A stretch of DNA of 64,000 nt, from contig NZ_CP146343.1 in NCBI RefSeq assembly GCF_037055275.1, positions 4,834,001 through 4,898,000 on the forward strand, read 5' to 3'. The position numbers and the translations under genes were made by a program. Below are positions 54,226-62,515 of the stretch, piece by piece. The notes beneath the pieces were generated by a model. It saw only the letters and a program-made list of their open reading frames with translations, did not search any database and had not been told where the DNA came from. How positions within the stretch are numbered: the first letter of the stretch is position 1; each line of letters begins with the position of its first letter. This stretch comes from Pseudomonas sp. ML2-2023-3 (GTDB lineage: Bacteria > Pseudomonadota > Gammaproteobacteria > Pseudomonadales > Pseudomonadaceae).

Positions 54226-55038
54226 ATGCTCCCCTTGTCACCCAGCTTGCTACCCAGCCTCGCCGCCGCCTGCTTATATGCCGCTGCGACCTTCTATCAA
54301 GGCTCTTGCCTGCGCCAAGGCGCAAAGGCGAACAAACGCCTGTTGGTGACGCTTGGCATTCTTGCCGTGCTCGCCCACGCCGCCAGCCTGTTTACCCACC
54401 TGATGACGCCTGCCGGCCTTGAACTGGACTTTTTCAGTGCAGCCAGCCTGATTGCCGCGGCCGTGATCACCGTGACCCTGGTTGCCTGCGCACGGATACC
54501 GGTCGAGAACCTGCTGCTGCTTTTATATCCGCTGGGCATGCTGACAGTGCTGCTGTCCGAATTCGCGCCGCCCGGCACGGTTCAGGTCATTAATGAAGAG
54601 CCCGGCATACTCGCGCATATCCTGCTGTCGATCCTGGCCTATGGCATGTTCACCATCGCGGTGTTCCAGGCATTGCTGCTGTCGCTGCAGAACTATCAGC
54701 TCAAGCACAAGCATCCCAAGGGCCTGATCAAAAACTTCCCGCCGCTGCAAACCATGGAAAGCCTGCTGTTCGGCTTCTTGTGGGCCGGCTGGTCACTGCT
54801 CTCGATGTCCCTGATTTCCGGCTGGCTGTTTTTGGGCAACCTGTTCGCCCAGCACCTGGTGCACAAAACCTTGCTGGCCTGCCTGGCATGGATCGTATTC
54901 AGCGTGCTCCTGCTGGGCCGTTATCACCTCGGCTGGCGCGGCCACAAAGCCATCCGCTGGACGTTTGCCGGCTTTTGCCTGTTGATGCTGGCCTACTTTG
55001 GCAGCAAGCTGGTTCGTGAATACATTCTGCATATCTGA
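54226..55038 (+). CDS. YpjD/CcsA-like cytochrome-assembly-type membrane protein
   Basis: A 270-residue polytopic membrane protein with eight predicted helices. It matches the YpjD (cytochrome c assembly, CcsA/CcmC-like) family seen next to ffh in E. coli and Pseudomonas: SLLPSLAAACLYAAATFYQG at the start, and a His near HILLSILAYGMFTIAVFQALLL. The WWD heme-handling motif of true CcmC is not evident, so heme transport is doubtful. ATG 54226 is taken as start; an open frame upstream is not supported. The downstream CBS-domain gene begins 12 bases after the stop and is likely co-transcribed. Confidence 0.83.
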   Translation: MLPLSPSLLPSLAAACLYAAATFYQGSCLRQGAKANKRLLVTLGILAVLAHAASLFTHLMTPAGLELDFFSAASLIAAAVITVTLVACARIPVENLLLLLYPLGMLTVLLSEFAPPGTVQVINEEPGILAHILLSILAYGMFTIAVFQALLLSLQNYQLKHKHPKGLIKNFPPLQTMESLLFGFLWAGWSLLSMSLISGWLFLGNLFAQHLVHKTLLACLAWIVFSVLLLGRYHLGWRGHKAIRWTFAGFCLLMLAYFGSKLVREYILHI

Positions 55039-55050
55039 CGGGCGATAATT

Positions 55051-55929
55051 ATGGATAGCTTGCCCCCTGGGCCGATTCTGGCGGTCTCGGCGCTGTTGAT
55101 CGCAGGAGCCGGGATACTTGTCGGCTATTTTCTGGGCAAGACTGGCGCAGCGGCCAAGCGTGCAGAAGCCCTGCAACCGCGCGAGGAAGCGCCCCAGCAA
55201 CTGGACGAGCAAAACAACAGTCGCCCGCACCTGCTTTCCGGTATCCATGCGCTGGACAACATCACGGTCAACGACATCCTGATCCCGCGCAGCGAAGTCG
55301 AGGGCCTCAATCTGGATGATCCGATCGAAGACCTGATCGAACAACTACGCCAGACCACACGCACGCGCCTGCCGGTGTTTCACAACGACATCAATCAGGT
55401 CGAAGCCATCCTCAACACCCGCCACATTCAACACATGCTGCCTGATGCCAGCCTGACCAAAGAGGCATTGCTGGCCGTCTGCCATGAACCTTACTTCATC
55501 CCCGAAAGCACCCCGCTGCAACTGCAACTGCTGAACTTCCACAAGCAGCAGCGTCGGCTGGGCGTGGTGGTCGATGAGTACGGCGAAGTGCTGGGCATCG
55601 TGACACTTGAAGACATCCTCGAAGAAATCGTGGGCGAGTTCGAAGATGAGCAAAACATCGACAACCCCCATATCGATCCCCTGCCCGACGGACGCTATGT
55701 GATTGATGGCGCAGCCTCCATACGCGAGCTGAACAAAGCCCTGGGCTGGCACCTGCCCTGCGACGGCCCCAAAACCCTCAACGGCCTTGTCACCGAAGCG
55801 CTGGAAACCATCCCGGAAACCACGGTATGCCTGAAGATCGGCGGCTACCGCCTGGAGATCCTCCAGACCGAAGATAACCGCGTCAGCCGAGTGCTTATCT
55901 GGCACAACAGCGTCAAGCCCGCGGCTTAA
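55051..55929 (+). CDS. CorC-like CBS-domain protein lacking the DUF21 membrane domain
   Basis: A 292-residue protein with one N-terminal transmembrane helix (about residues 10-30), then a CBS pair ([19 protein letters not shown], and [41 protein letters not shown]), then a CorC/HlyC C-terminal domain ([14 protein letters not shown], [18 protein letters not shown]). Full CorB/YfjD-type proteins have a three- to four-helix DUF21 domain before the CBS pair and about 420 residues. Here that domain is absent. The equivalent gene in E. coli next to ypjD is yfjD. Whether it still affects Mg2+ or Co2+ transport is unknown. Confidence 0.78.
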   Translation: MDSLPPGPILAVSALLIAGAGILVGYFLGKTGAAAKRAEALQPREEAPQQLDEQNNSRPHLLSGIHALDNITVNDILIPRSEVEGLNLDDPIEDLIEQLRQTTRTRLPVFHNDINQVEAILNTRHIQHMLPDASLTKEALLAVCHEPYFIPESTPLQLQLLNFHKQQRRLGVVVDEYGEVLGIVTLEDILEEIVGEFEDEQNIDNPHIDPLPDGRYVIDGAASIRELNKALGWHLPCDGPKTLNGLVTEALETIPETTVCLKIGGYRLEILQTEDNRVSRVLIWHNSVKPAA

Positions 55930-55944
55930 TCGCCGCGTAAGGTC

Positions 55945-55974
55945 TTGTTACATTTAAACGGGCCTCCCTATAAT
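55945..55974 (+). promoter_or_regulatory. Sigma-70-type promoter upstream of the MFS gene
   Basis: TTGTTA (55945-55950), an 18-base spacer, and TATAAT (55969-55974) make a good housekeeping promoter, with a long 5' leader of about 205 bases to the ATG at 56188. Confidence 0.7.
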
Positions 55975-55979
55975 CTTCC

Positions 55980-56187
55980 TCGCTTACCCAAGCCTCGCCG
56001 ACACGCGTGCTACCCGCACCCAGCGCTGTCGGCGCGTTGCTTTACGCAGTACCTGCGTACGCTCCCATCCTGAACTGCGCTTGCACCCTGTTATCCCCCA
56101 GGGCAAACGACCATAAAAATTGCTCGCCACGTCACGCCGCAAAGGCTGGCATCGGCCAATGAGCTCATAACTGTCAGGGATTTACGC
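55980..56187 (+). promoter_or_regulatory. Long structured 5' leader of the MFS gene
   Basis: After the promoter, CGCCGACA (55996-56003) pairs with TGTCGGCG (56027-56034), enclosing GTGC/GCAC (56007-56010 / 56016-56019). A second hairpin ACGCA-GTACC-TGCGT is at 56044-56058. This is more structure than an ordinary leader has; no known riboswitch class is recognised. Confidence 0.45.
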
Positions 56188-57504
56188 ATGACCTCCAGCA
56201 CTACTTACAGCGAAGCCTCGCCCGACAAGCCGGCCAACTCCGCAACCCGCGTTGCCACGGCCAGTTTTATCGGCACGGCCATCGAGTTCTACGACTTTTA
56301 CGTGTATGCCACCGCCGCCGCACTGGTCATTGGCCCGGTATTTTTTCCGCAGACCTCCGGCACGGCGCAGATGCTGTCGGCGTTCCTGACCTTCGGCATT
56401 GCCTTTCTCGCCCGCCCGCTGGGCTCTTTCCTGTTTGGCCACTTCGGTGACCGTATCGGGCGCAAATCCACACTGGTCGCCTCCTTGCTGCTGATGGGCG
56501 TGTGCACCACGCTGATCGGCGTGCTGCCAGGTTACGCCACGATCGGCGCCTGGGCTCCGATCCTGCTGTGCGTGCTGCGCTTCGGTCAGGGGCTCGGGTT
56601 GGGCGGGGAATGGGGCGGCGCAGCATTGCTGGCCACCGAGAACGCTCCCAAAGGCAAGCGCGCCTGGTATGGCATGTTCCCGCAACTGGGGCCCTCGATC
56701 GGGTTTCTGGCAGCCAACGGCCTGTTCCTGATTCTGGCCATGAGCCTGAGCGATGAGCAGTTCCGCTCATGGGGCTGGCGCATCCCCTTCCTGCTGAGTG
56801 CGGCGCTGGTGATGGTCGGCTTGTATGTGCGCCTGAAACTGGAAGAAACACCGGTGTTTGCCAAAGCCGTAGCGCAACACGAGCGGGTGAAAATGCCCAT
56901 CGTTGAGCTCTTCAGCCAATACTGGGCACCGATGCTGCTGGGCGCCGCCTCCATGGTCGTGTGCTATGCACTGTTCTATATCTCGACCGTGTTTTCGCTT
57001 AGTTATGGCGTGTCCACGCTGGGCTATACCCGCGAGACCTTCCTCGGCCTGCTGTGCTTTGCCGTGCTGTTCATGGCCGCTGCAACACCTCTTTCAGCCT
57101 GGGCCAGCGATAGATATGGACGCAAGCCGGTGCTGATTGTCGGCGGTGTACTGGCGATCTTGTCGGGCTTTCTGATGGAGCCTCTGCTCACCCAGGGTTC
57201 GACCTGGGGCGTGGCGCTGTTTCTGTGCATCGAGCTGTTTCTGATGGGCGTGACCTTTGCCCCCATGGGCGCCCTGCTGCCTGAACTGTTCCCGACCCGC
57301 GTGCGCTATACCGGCGCATCGGCGGCGTACAACCTGGGCGGGATTGTGGGCGCATCGGCCGCACCGTTCTTTGCCCAGAAGCTGGTGAGCATGGGCGGTT
57401 TGAGCTGGGTGGGCGGGTATGTTTCGGGTGCGGCAGTGCTCAGCCTGATCGCTGTGCTGTGCCTGAAAGAAACGAAAGAGGCTGACCTGAACAAGGTGGC
57501 CTGA
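56188..57504 (+). CDS. MFS transporter, metabolite:H+ symporter (MHS) type
   Basis: A 438-residue inner-membrane transporter with 12 predicted helices. Signature blocks: TAIEFYDFYVYATAAALVIGPVFFP, the motif between helices 2 and 3 FGHFGDRIGRKSTLV, LCVLRFGQGLGLGGEWGGAALLATEN, and the repeat in the second half (ASDRYGRKPVLIVGG). These define the MHS family, whose members carry citrate, alpha-ketoglutarate, proline/betaine or shikimate with a proton. Substrate here is unknown. It starts after a long leader and is followed by a palindromic repeat. Confidence 0.88.
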   Translation: MTSSTTYSEASPDKPANSATRVATASFIGTAIEFYDFYVYATAAALVIGPVFFPQTSGTAQMLSAFLTFGIAFLARPLGSFLFGHFGDRIGRKSTLVASLLLMGVCTTLIGVLPGYATIGAWAPILLCVLRFGQGLGLGGEWGGAALLATENAPKGKRAWYGMFPQLGPSIGFLAANGLFLILAMSLSDEQFRSWGWRIPFLLSAALVMVGLYVRLKLEETPVFAKAVAQHERVKMPIVELFSQYWAPMLLGAASMVVCYALFYISTVFSLSYGVSTLGYTRETFLGLLCFAVLFMAAATPLSAWASDRYGRKPVLIVGGVLAILSGFLMEPLLTQGSTWGVALFLCIELFLMGVTFAPMGALLPELFPTRVRYTGASAAYNLGGIVGASAAPFFAQKLVSMGGLSWVGGYVSGAAVLSLIAVLCLKETKEADLNKVA

Positions 57505-57520
57505 TCGGCGCAGGAAATCC

Positions 57521-57599
57521 GTAATCGCTGTCGAGGCACGAAGGCTGCGAGCTCTTAAAGTTTAAAAGCTCGCAGCCTTCGTGCCTCGGCAGCGACTAC
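57521..57599. repeat. Family B palindrome between MFS gene and purT
   Basis: An almost perfect long hairpin: GTAATCGCTGTCGAGGCACG and CGTGCCTCGGCAGCGACTAC outside, AAGGCTGCGAGCT and AGCTCGCAGCCTT inside, with centre CTTAAAGTTTAAAAG. Arm bases GTA-TCGCTG-CG relate it to the other family B elements. It may also work as a bidirectional terminator. Confidence 0.85.
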
Positions 57600-57612
57600 G
57601 GGGATGTTTTTT

Positions 57613-58794
57613 TTACAGCTCGACCACTACAGCCTTGGCTGCACGGGTCGCCTTGGCGCGTGCAGCTTCAATCGACTCATCACGGGCCAGGGCCACGCCC
57701 ATGCGGCGCTGGCCATTGACCTCTGGCTTGCCGAACAGGCGCAAGGCCGTATCCGGCTCGCTCAAGGCCGCACCCAGGTTGGAGAACGCAGTCTGGGTCG
57801 ACTGCCCTTCCACCAGAATCACCGCCGAGGCCGATGGCCCGAACTGACGGATCAGCGGAATCGGCAAGCCCAGAATCGCTCGTGCATGCAGGGCGAACTG
57901 GGACAAGTCCTGGGAAATCAGCGTAACCAGACCGGTATCGTGCGGGCGCGGCGAGACTTCGCTGAACCACACCTGATCGCCCTTAATGAACAGCTCAACG
58001 CCAAACAGGCCGCGGCCGCCCAGCGCCTCGGTCACGGCTTTGGCAACACGCTCGGACTCGGCCAGAGCAATCGGGCTCATGGCCTGCGGCTGCCAGGACT
58101 CCTGGTAGTCGCCCTTCTCCTGACGGTGACCGACCGGCGCGCAGAACGTGGTGCCACCGATGTGGCGTACGGTCAGCAGGGTGATTTCGTAGTCGAAGTC
58201 GATAAAGCCTTCGACAATGACCCGCCCCTTGCCCGCACGACCGCCTTCTTGTGCGTAGTCCCAGGCAGCTTTCACATCATCAGTGCTGCGCAGCAGGCTC
58301 TGGCCCTTGCCCGACGAGCTCATCACCGGCTTGACCACACACGGGAAGCCCAGGTCCAGCACGGCGGCGCTGTAGTCTTCAAAGGTATCGGCAAAGTGAT
58401 ACGGCGAGGTTGGCAGGTCCAACTCTTCTGCCGCCAGACGTCGAATGCCTTCTCGGTTCATGGTCAGCGAAGTGGCGCGGGCGGTCGGAATGACGGTAAA
58501 GCCTTCGGCTTCCAGCTCAACCAGGGTCGCGGTGGCAATGGCTTCGATTTCAGGAACAATAAAGTGCGGCTTTTCTGCTTCGATCACGGCACGCAAGGCT
58601 GCGCCATCGAGCATATTGATGACGTGGCTGCGATGGGCAACCTGCATGGCCGGTGCGTTGGCATAGCGATCGACAGCGATCACTTCGACCCCCAGACGCT
58701 GCAATTCGATGACAACTTCTTTGCCCAGTTCGCCGCAGCCACACAGCAATACGCGGGTCGCGGTCGGCGACAGTGGGGTTCCGATACGGGTCAT
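57613..58794 (-). CDS. purT: Formate-dependent phosphoribosylglycinamide formyltransferase PurT
   Basis: A 393-residue ATP-grasp ligase that makes formyl-GAR from GAR, formate and ATP in purine synthesis. [40 protein letters not shown] is the N-terminal domain; the ATP-grasp region has [37 protein letters not shown] and [24 protein letters not shown]. Length is standard. It stands alone, flanked by a palindrome and by the VUT gene. Confidence 0.96.
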   Translation of the reverse strand: MTRIGTPLSPTATRVLLCGCGELGKEVVIELQRLGVEVIAVDRYANAPAMQVAHRSHVINMLDGAALRAVIEAEKPHFIVPEIEAIATATLVELEAEGFTVIPTARATSLTMNREGIRRLAAEELDLPTSPYHFADTFEDYSAAVLDLGFPCVVKPVMSSSGKGQSLLRSTDDVKAAWDYAQEGGRAGKGRVIVEGFIDFDYEITLLTVRHIGGTTFCAPVGHRQEKGDYQESWQPQAMSPIALAESERVAKAVTEALGGRGLFGVELFIKGDQVWFSEVSPRPHDTGLVTLISQDLSQFALHARAILGLPIPLIRQFGPSASAVILVEGQSTQTAFSNLGAALSEPDTALRLFGKPEVNGQRRMGVALARDESIEAARAKATRAAKAVVVEL

Positions 58795-58877
58795 TTCAGG
58801 TCCTCATGGAAACAAATCATCGAAGGCGCGCACACAACCTGCGCCTGCAGGGGAAGAAAGGCCGGCATTTTACCTGA

Positions 58878-59339
58878 CTAAACGGCGGCTTTGCGCAGTC
58901 GCCAGGCCATTGCCAGCCACACACAGGTCACTCCGGCAAATTTCGACGCCATGGCGATGAGAATCACGCCCGGGGTAAACGCATCGATCATGCCGAAAAA
59001 GATAAAGGTATCAATCGGGATACTCAGCGCAGAGCTGATCCACAAGCGGTCATGCAAGGGTCGCTTGGTGATGCTGAACACCAGCCAGTCGATGCATTCG
59101 GAGACGGCGAACGCGGTGGCGCTGGCCAGGGCAATCGAAGGGTCAGAGGTGATGTATGACAGCACCAGTGCCGCCAGCATGGCCAACAGCGCACCGTGGC
59201 CAAAGCGGGTTTGCACCATGTCGCGCAAAACAAACACCAGCCCGCCCCAGGCCGACCAGATAATGTCCAGGTGCGGCGCCGTTGAGAACGCGAAGTTGAT
59301 CAGCACGACGCTGGCGATATAAGCGATAAGAAACAGCAT
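58878..59339 (-). CDS. VUT-family (DUF165/YhhQ-like) putative queuosine-precursor transporter
   Basis: A 153-residue polytopic membrane protein with about five helices. It belongs to the VUT/DUF165 group that includes YhhQ, a preQ0/preQ1 importer: RDMVQTRFGHGALL, ASATAFAVSECIDWLVFS, LSIPIDTFIFFGMIDAF. This one is shorter than YhhQ (about 220 residues), as in several Pseudomonas homologues. The ATG at 59339 is the start; a weak ribosome binding site lies upstream. A folded leader of 93 bases separates it from the DUF1289 gene. The substrate is a family-based guess. Confidence 0.75.
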   Translation of the reverse strand: MLFLIAYIASVVLINFAFSTAPHLDIIWSAWGGLVFVLRDMVQTRFGHGALLAMLAALVLSYITSDPSIALASATAFAVSECIDWLVFSITKRPLHDRLWISSALSIPIDTFIFFGMIDAFTPGVILIAMASKFAGVTCVWLAMAWRLRKAAV

Positions 59340-59368
59340 GGGAGCGGGCGACACCTCTGAATAAGGCG

Positions 59369-59419
59369 CACAGGGTACTTGAGTCGCACCCGATTTTGTA
59401 CCCGCCACATGCCCCTGTG
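59369..59419 (-). promoter_or_regulatory. Structured leader upstream of the VUT gene
   Basis: On the plus strand CACAGGGTAC (59369-59378) can pair with GTACCC (59398-59403) or, through CACAGGG, with CCCTGTG (59413-59419). The two pairings share GGG and exclude each other, a layout of switches. VUT genes are preQ1-riboswitch-controlled in some bacteria; this sequence does not look like a known preQ1 class. Confidence 0.4.
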
Positions 59420-59432
59420 ACAGCGGTATTTG

Positions 59433-59642
59433 TCAGGTACTGGCGCCCTGCATCCACACCAGGCCACTGGACTTGGCCCGCTCATGACACAGCACCAGCA
59501 CTTCCCGGCGCTCGACGTTGGTCATGCGGCTCCAACGGGTGATTTCAGCCACGGTACGCTGACAACCACTGCACACATCGTCGTCATCCAATGCGCAAAT
59601 GTTCACACAGGGAGAGGCGACCGGGCGCTCCACTTCAGTCAT
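59433..59642 (-). CDS. DUF1289 small Cys-motif protein
   Basis: A 69-residue protein of the DUF1289 family. It has four conserved cysteines in the arrangement [21 protein letters not shown], spaced like an Fe-S or zinc site, followed by [17 protein letters not shown]. Function unknown. The first 8 bases overlap the end of the gamma carbonic anhydrase gene upstream on the same strand, so they are coupled. Confidence 0.87.
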   Translation of the reverse strand: MTEVERPVASPCVNICALDDDDVCSGCQRTVAEITRWSRMTNVERREVLVLCHERAKSSGLVWMQGAST

Positions 59643-60162
59643 TGCTCTGCACCTTCAAATCACGGGCATAACGCTGGCCGTTCTGCACGTAATGCGCGGC
59701 ACTGGCCTCCAGCAGTTTTTTCTGTTCGTCGGTCAAGTCACGCACCACCTTGCCCGGCGACCCCATGACCAGAGAACCGTCCGGGATTTCCTTGCCTTCG
59801 CCAATCAGCGAGTTGGCGCCAATGATGCAATGCTTGCCGATTCTGGCGCCATTGAGGATGACTGCATTGATCCCGATCAGGCTGTAATCTCCCACCGTGC
59901 AACCATGCAACATGGCGTTATGGCCAATGGTCACCCCCGTCCCCAGGGTCAGCGGGTAGCCCATATCGGTATGCATCACCGCGCCATCTTGCACGTTACT
60001 GTTCTTGCCAATCAGGATCAGCTCGTTATCACCGCGCAACACGGCGTTGAACCAGACACTGGCACCCTCCTCCAGGCGCACCTTGCCGATCAGGGTGGCG
60101 TTGGGCGCGGTCCAGCTTTCTGGATGGGTTTCGACGAGCGAGTCGCCCAGGCTGTATTTCAT
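59635..60162 (-). CDS. Gamma-class carbonic anhydrase-like protein
   Basis: A 175-residue left-handed parallel beta-helix protein of the YrdA/PaaY gamma-CA group. Hexapeptide repeats are visible ([56 protein letters not shown]). The zinc histidines are at MHTD, IGHN and LHGC, so carbonic anhydrase or a related metal activity is possible, but YrdA-type members often show none. A C-terminal helix follows. Its last bases overlap DUF1289. Confidence 0.88.
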   Translation of the reverse strand: MKYSLGDSLVETHPESWTAPNATLIGKVRLEEGASVWFNAVLRGDNELILIGKNSNVQDGAVMHTDMGYPLTLGTGVTIGHNAMLHGCTVGDYSLIGINAVILNGARIGKHCIIGANSLIGEGKEIPDGSLVMGSPGKVVRDLTDEQKKLLEASAAHYVQNGQRYARDLKVQSND

Positions 60163-60202
60163 GCAGATGTCCTCAAGGCAGCGTGGCCGTCTGCTGACGG
60201 CT

Positions 60203-60805
60203 CTAGATTGGAATGGAACGCTCAGGCGGGGTATGCAGATTGATATTGACGTCGTCGTACAGCAGGTTCATCAGCTCAACGATCATGATTGCCGTGAGCC
60301 CCCAGATTTTATAAACCCCAAAACGGTAGCTCGGCACATACCAGCTGCGCCCCTGATAATCGATGCGATGGGTGTGCTCACGGGGGTCCTGGCGAAAAAA
60401 CTCCAGAGGTACGCTGAACACGGCAGCAATTTCGGCGTCGTTGGCCAGGTATTCAACGTAGTCCGGGACGAGGCCAACGTAGGGCGTTACACGGATACCG
60501 TGCAACGAAATCAAAGGGCTCAGCGGCCCGATGACTTCGACCAGCCCGGGCGGCAGACCGATCTCTTCTTCGGCCTCACGCAGGGCGGTAAATACCAGAT
60601 CCGGGTCTTCAGGATCGCGGCGCCCGCCCGGGAAAGCCACTTCACCGCCGTGGGTCGACAACCCGCTGGCACGCAGGGTCAGAATCAGTTCGGGTTCAGC
60701 GCTGCGCGTCACCGGCAACAGCACGGCAGCCTCGGGGAAATTCCGTTCCGTTTCCAGCGTGCGCGGGGTGTAGCGGCTTACACGGCCAAGCAGCTCGTCC
60801 AGCAT
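60203..60805 (-). CDS. CoA pyrophosphatase (Nudix, NudL-like)
   Basis: A 200-residue Nudix hydrolase of the NudL (CoA diphosphatase) type. The Nudix box lies in [36 protein letters not shown] (split here), with the Glu residues at REAEEE; the NudL extra block [20 protein letters not shown] precedes it. CoA or acyl-CoA hydrolysis is the expected reaction. The gene is divergent from another Nudix gene. Confidence 0.86.
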   Translation of the reverse strand: MLDELLGRVSRYTPRTLETERNFPEAAVLLPVTRSAEPELILTLRASGLSTHGGEVAFPGGRRDPEDPDLVFTALREAEEEIGLPPGLVEVIGPLSPLISLHGIRVTPYVGLVPDYVEYLANDAEIAAVFSVPLEFFRQDPREHTHRIDYQGRSWYVPSYRFGVYKIWGLTAIMIVELMNLLYDDVNINLHTPPERSIPI

Positions 60806-60950
60806 AGGTCATCTCGATCCGTCACTTATCGGGCATCATGCACCAAATCGTGGGCAGCACCCAAGCCCCACAGTGTCGCAGCCGCCATATCGCACTTGCC
60901 GCGAGGCCGCCTCAGCCCCCAAGATAGGCGCCAGAGCCAGAGACCCCAGC

Positions 60951-61508
60951 ATGAAATTTTGCAGCCAGTGCGGCCACTCCGTCAGCCAACACATCCCTCA
61001 AGGCGATTCACGCCTGCGGTATGTGTGCGACCACTGCCAGACCATTCACTATCAGAACCCGAATATCGTTGCCGGCTGCCTGCCGACCTGGGGCACACAA
61101 GTGCTGTTGTGCCGTCGCGCCATCGAGCCGCGCAAAGGCTACTGGACGCTGCCCGCAGGTTTCATGGAAAACGGCGAGACGGTCGAAAATGCAGCCCGAC
61201 GTGAAACCCTCGAAGAAGCCTGCGCTGCAGTTGAAAACCTGAATATCTACACCCTGATCGATGTACCGCACATTAATCAGGTGCATATTTTTTATCGTGC
61301 CGAGCTGCAAAGCCTCGATTTTTCAGCCGGTGAAGAGAGCCTTGAAGTCCGGCTTTTTGAAGAAGCTGACATCCCTTGGTCAGAGCTGGCTTTCCGCACG
61401 GTCAGCCGTACCCTAGAATGTTTTTTCGCTGACCGCCGGGACAACACCTACCCCGTGCGCAGCGAGGCTGTAGCGCCCCTGTCCAGCCTGATCAAACCCC
61501 AACAATAA
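60951..61508 (+). CDS. Nudix hydrolase with N-terminal zinc ribbon
   Basis: A 185-residue protein. N-terminal zinc ribbon: MKFCSQCGHSV and YVCDHCQTIHYQNPNIV. Nudix box: GFMENGETVENAARRETLEEACAA. The pair of features is as in NADH-pyrophosphatase-like and ADP-ribose-type hydrolases of unknown substrate. ATG 60951 is the start (frame open 78 bases upstream). The stop overlaps by one base the ATG at 61508 in front of the L,D-transpeptidase signal sequence. Confidence 0.87.
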   Translation: MKFCSQCGHSVSQHIPQGDSRLRYVCDHCQTIHYQNPNIVAGCLPTWGTQVLLCRRAIEPRKGYWTLPAGFMENGETVENAARRETLEEACAAVENLNIYTLIDVPHINQVHIFYRAELQSLDFSAGEESLEVRLFEEADIPWSELAFRTVSRTLECFFADRRDNTYPVRSEAVAPLSSLIKPQQ

Positions 61509-61543
61509 TGCTGTTCGCCTTGCACCTCAGGAATATCCCTCTA

Positions 61544-62110
61544 ATGCGTTGGTTGCTCGCTGCTCTTTGCTTTTCATTTGCCGTTACCTGCCAGGCTTCT
61601 GTTGTCATCACCGTAAACGGCAAACCCGTCGATAAGAATCAGGTACTCCAGTCAACCCCATCGGCACCCTCTGCGCACGCCGGGCAAAGTATCGACAAGG
61701 TTCTTGTGCTCAAGTCTGCCCGCAAGTTGCAACTGATCAGCGATGGCAAACCGATCAAGACCTACCGCATCTCCCTGGGCAAACAACCCAAGGGGCCAAA
61801 AATGCGCGAGGGAGACAAACGCACACCTGAGGGGCTGTACTGGGTCGACTGGCGCAAAAAAAGCGACAAGTTCAACCTGGCCATGCACATCAACTACCCC
61901 AATATCAGCGACGCGGCCACCGCCCGGCGTGAAGGCGTGAACCCCGGGTCGATGATCATGATCCACGGCACGCCGGACAGCGAAGAAAACCCTGAAGAAC
62001 TGTTCCACACCCTGGACTGGACCGATGGCTGCATCGCAATGAAAAACCACGAAATGCGCGAAGTCTGGAACCTGGTCAAGGACGGCACGATGGTTGAAAT
62101 CCGCCCTTAG
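61544..62110 (+). CDS. YkuD-type L,D-transpeptidase, exported
   Basis: A 188-residue YkuD protein. Signal peptide MRWLLAALCFSFAVTCQA, then the domain with DKVLVLKSARKLQLISDGKPI, IMIHGTPDSEENPEELFHTLD and the catalytic Cys in WTDGCIAMKNHEM (TDGCIAMKN is the S/T-x-GC motif with the active Cys). Such enzymes form 3-3 peptidoglycan links or attach Lpp-type proteins. ATG 61544 is preferred over ATG 61508 because of the signal peptide and CAGGA upstream. Confidence 0.87.
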   Translation: MRWLLAALCFSFAVTCQASVVITVNGKPVDKNQVLQSTPSAPSAHAGQSIDKVLVLKSARKLQLISDGKPIKTYRISLGKQPKGPKMREGDKRTPEGLYWVDWRKKSDKFNLAMHINYPNISDAATARREGVNPGSMIMIHGTPDSEENPEELFHTLDWTDGCIAMKNHEMREVWNLVKDGTMVEIRP

Positions 62111-62130
62111 CCCCACGCCACGCACATAAC

Positions 62131-62170
62131 AAAAAACCCGCTGACCGTTACCGGTCCAGCGGGTTTTTTA
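62131..62170. terminator. Bidirectional intrinsic terminator
   Basis: AAAAAACCCGCTG...CAGCGGGTTTTTT with inner ACCG-TTA-CCGGT; strong stem, A-run and T-run flanks. It ends the transpeptidase gene and the convergent NIF3-like gene. Confidence 0.93.
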
Positions 62171-62182
62171 TACGCATTGCAG

Positions 62183-62494
62183 CTAGAGATCAGCCAAACG
62201 CCACACTTCATAAGCGGGCGTTTCATACGGGTGGCTGTGCTTGAGCGCAGCCACCACGTCGTGGACAAGATCGTCTGCGACGACCAGCTCAACTTTCCAT
62301 TCCCCGACATATTCGACCTGGCCGGTTTGCCCGATAAACGGCTGACTGCCGTCCAGCGCGCGAAACTGGCCCTGGCCCAAGGTCTGCCAGGCGCAGTGGT
62401 CATAATTGCCGATTCGTCCGCCACCGGCGGCGAATACGGCATTTTTGACCACGTCCACGTGGCTTGGGGGAACGAAGAAGCTGAGCTTGTACAT
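62183..62494 (-). CDS. NIF3-like (YqfO-type) small protein
   Basis: A 103-residue protein, similar to the middle YqfO03-type part of Nif3-like proteins (CutA-like fold). MYKLSFFVPPSHVDVVKNAVFAAGGGRIGNYDHCAW is the signature, with YVGEWKVELVVADDLVHDVVAALKHSHPYETPAYEVW toward the end. Function unknown; in NIF3 proteins this part regulates the main domain, which here is absent. It is 21 bases downstream of purL on the same strand. Confidence 0.82.
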   Translation of the reverse strand: MYKLSFFVPPSHVDVVKNAVFAAGGGRIGNYDHCAWQTLGQGQFRALDGSQPFIGQTGQVEYVGEWKVELVVADDLVHDVVAALKHSHPYETPAYEVWRLADL

Positions 62495-62515
62495 CGCTTT
62501 TAATCTACCCAGCCT

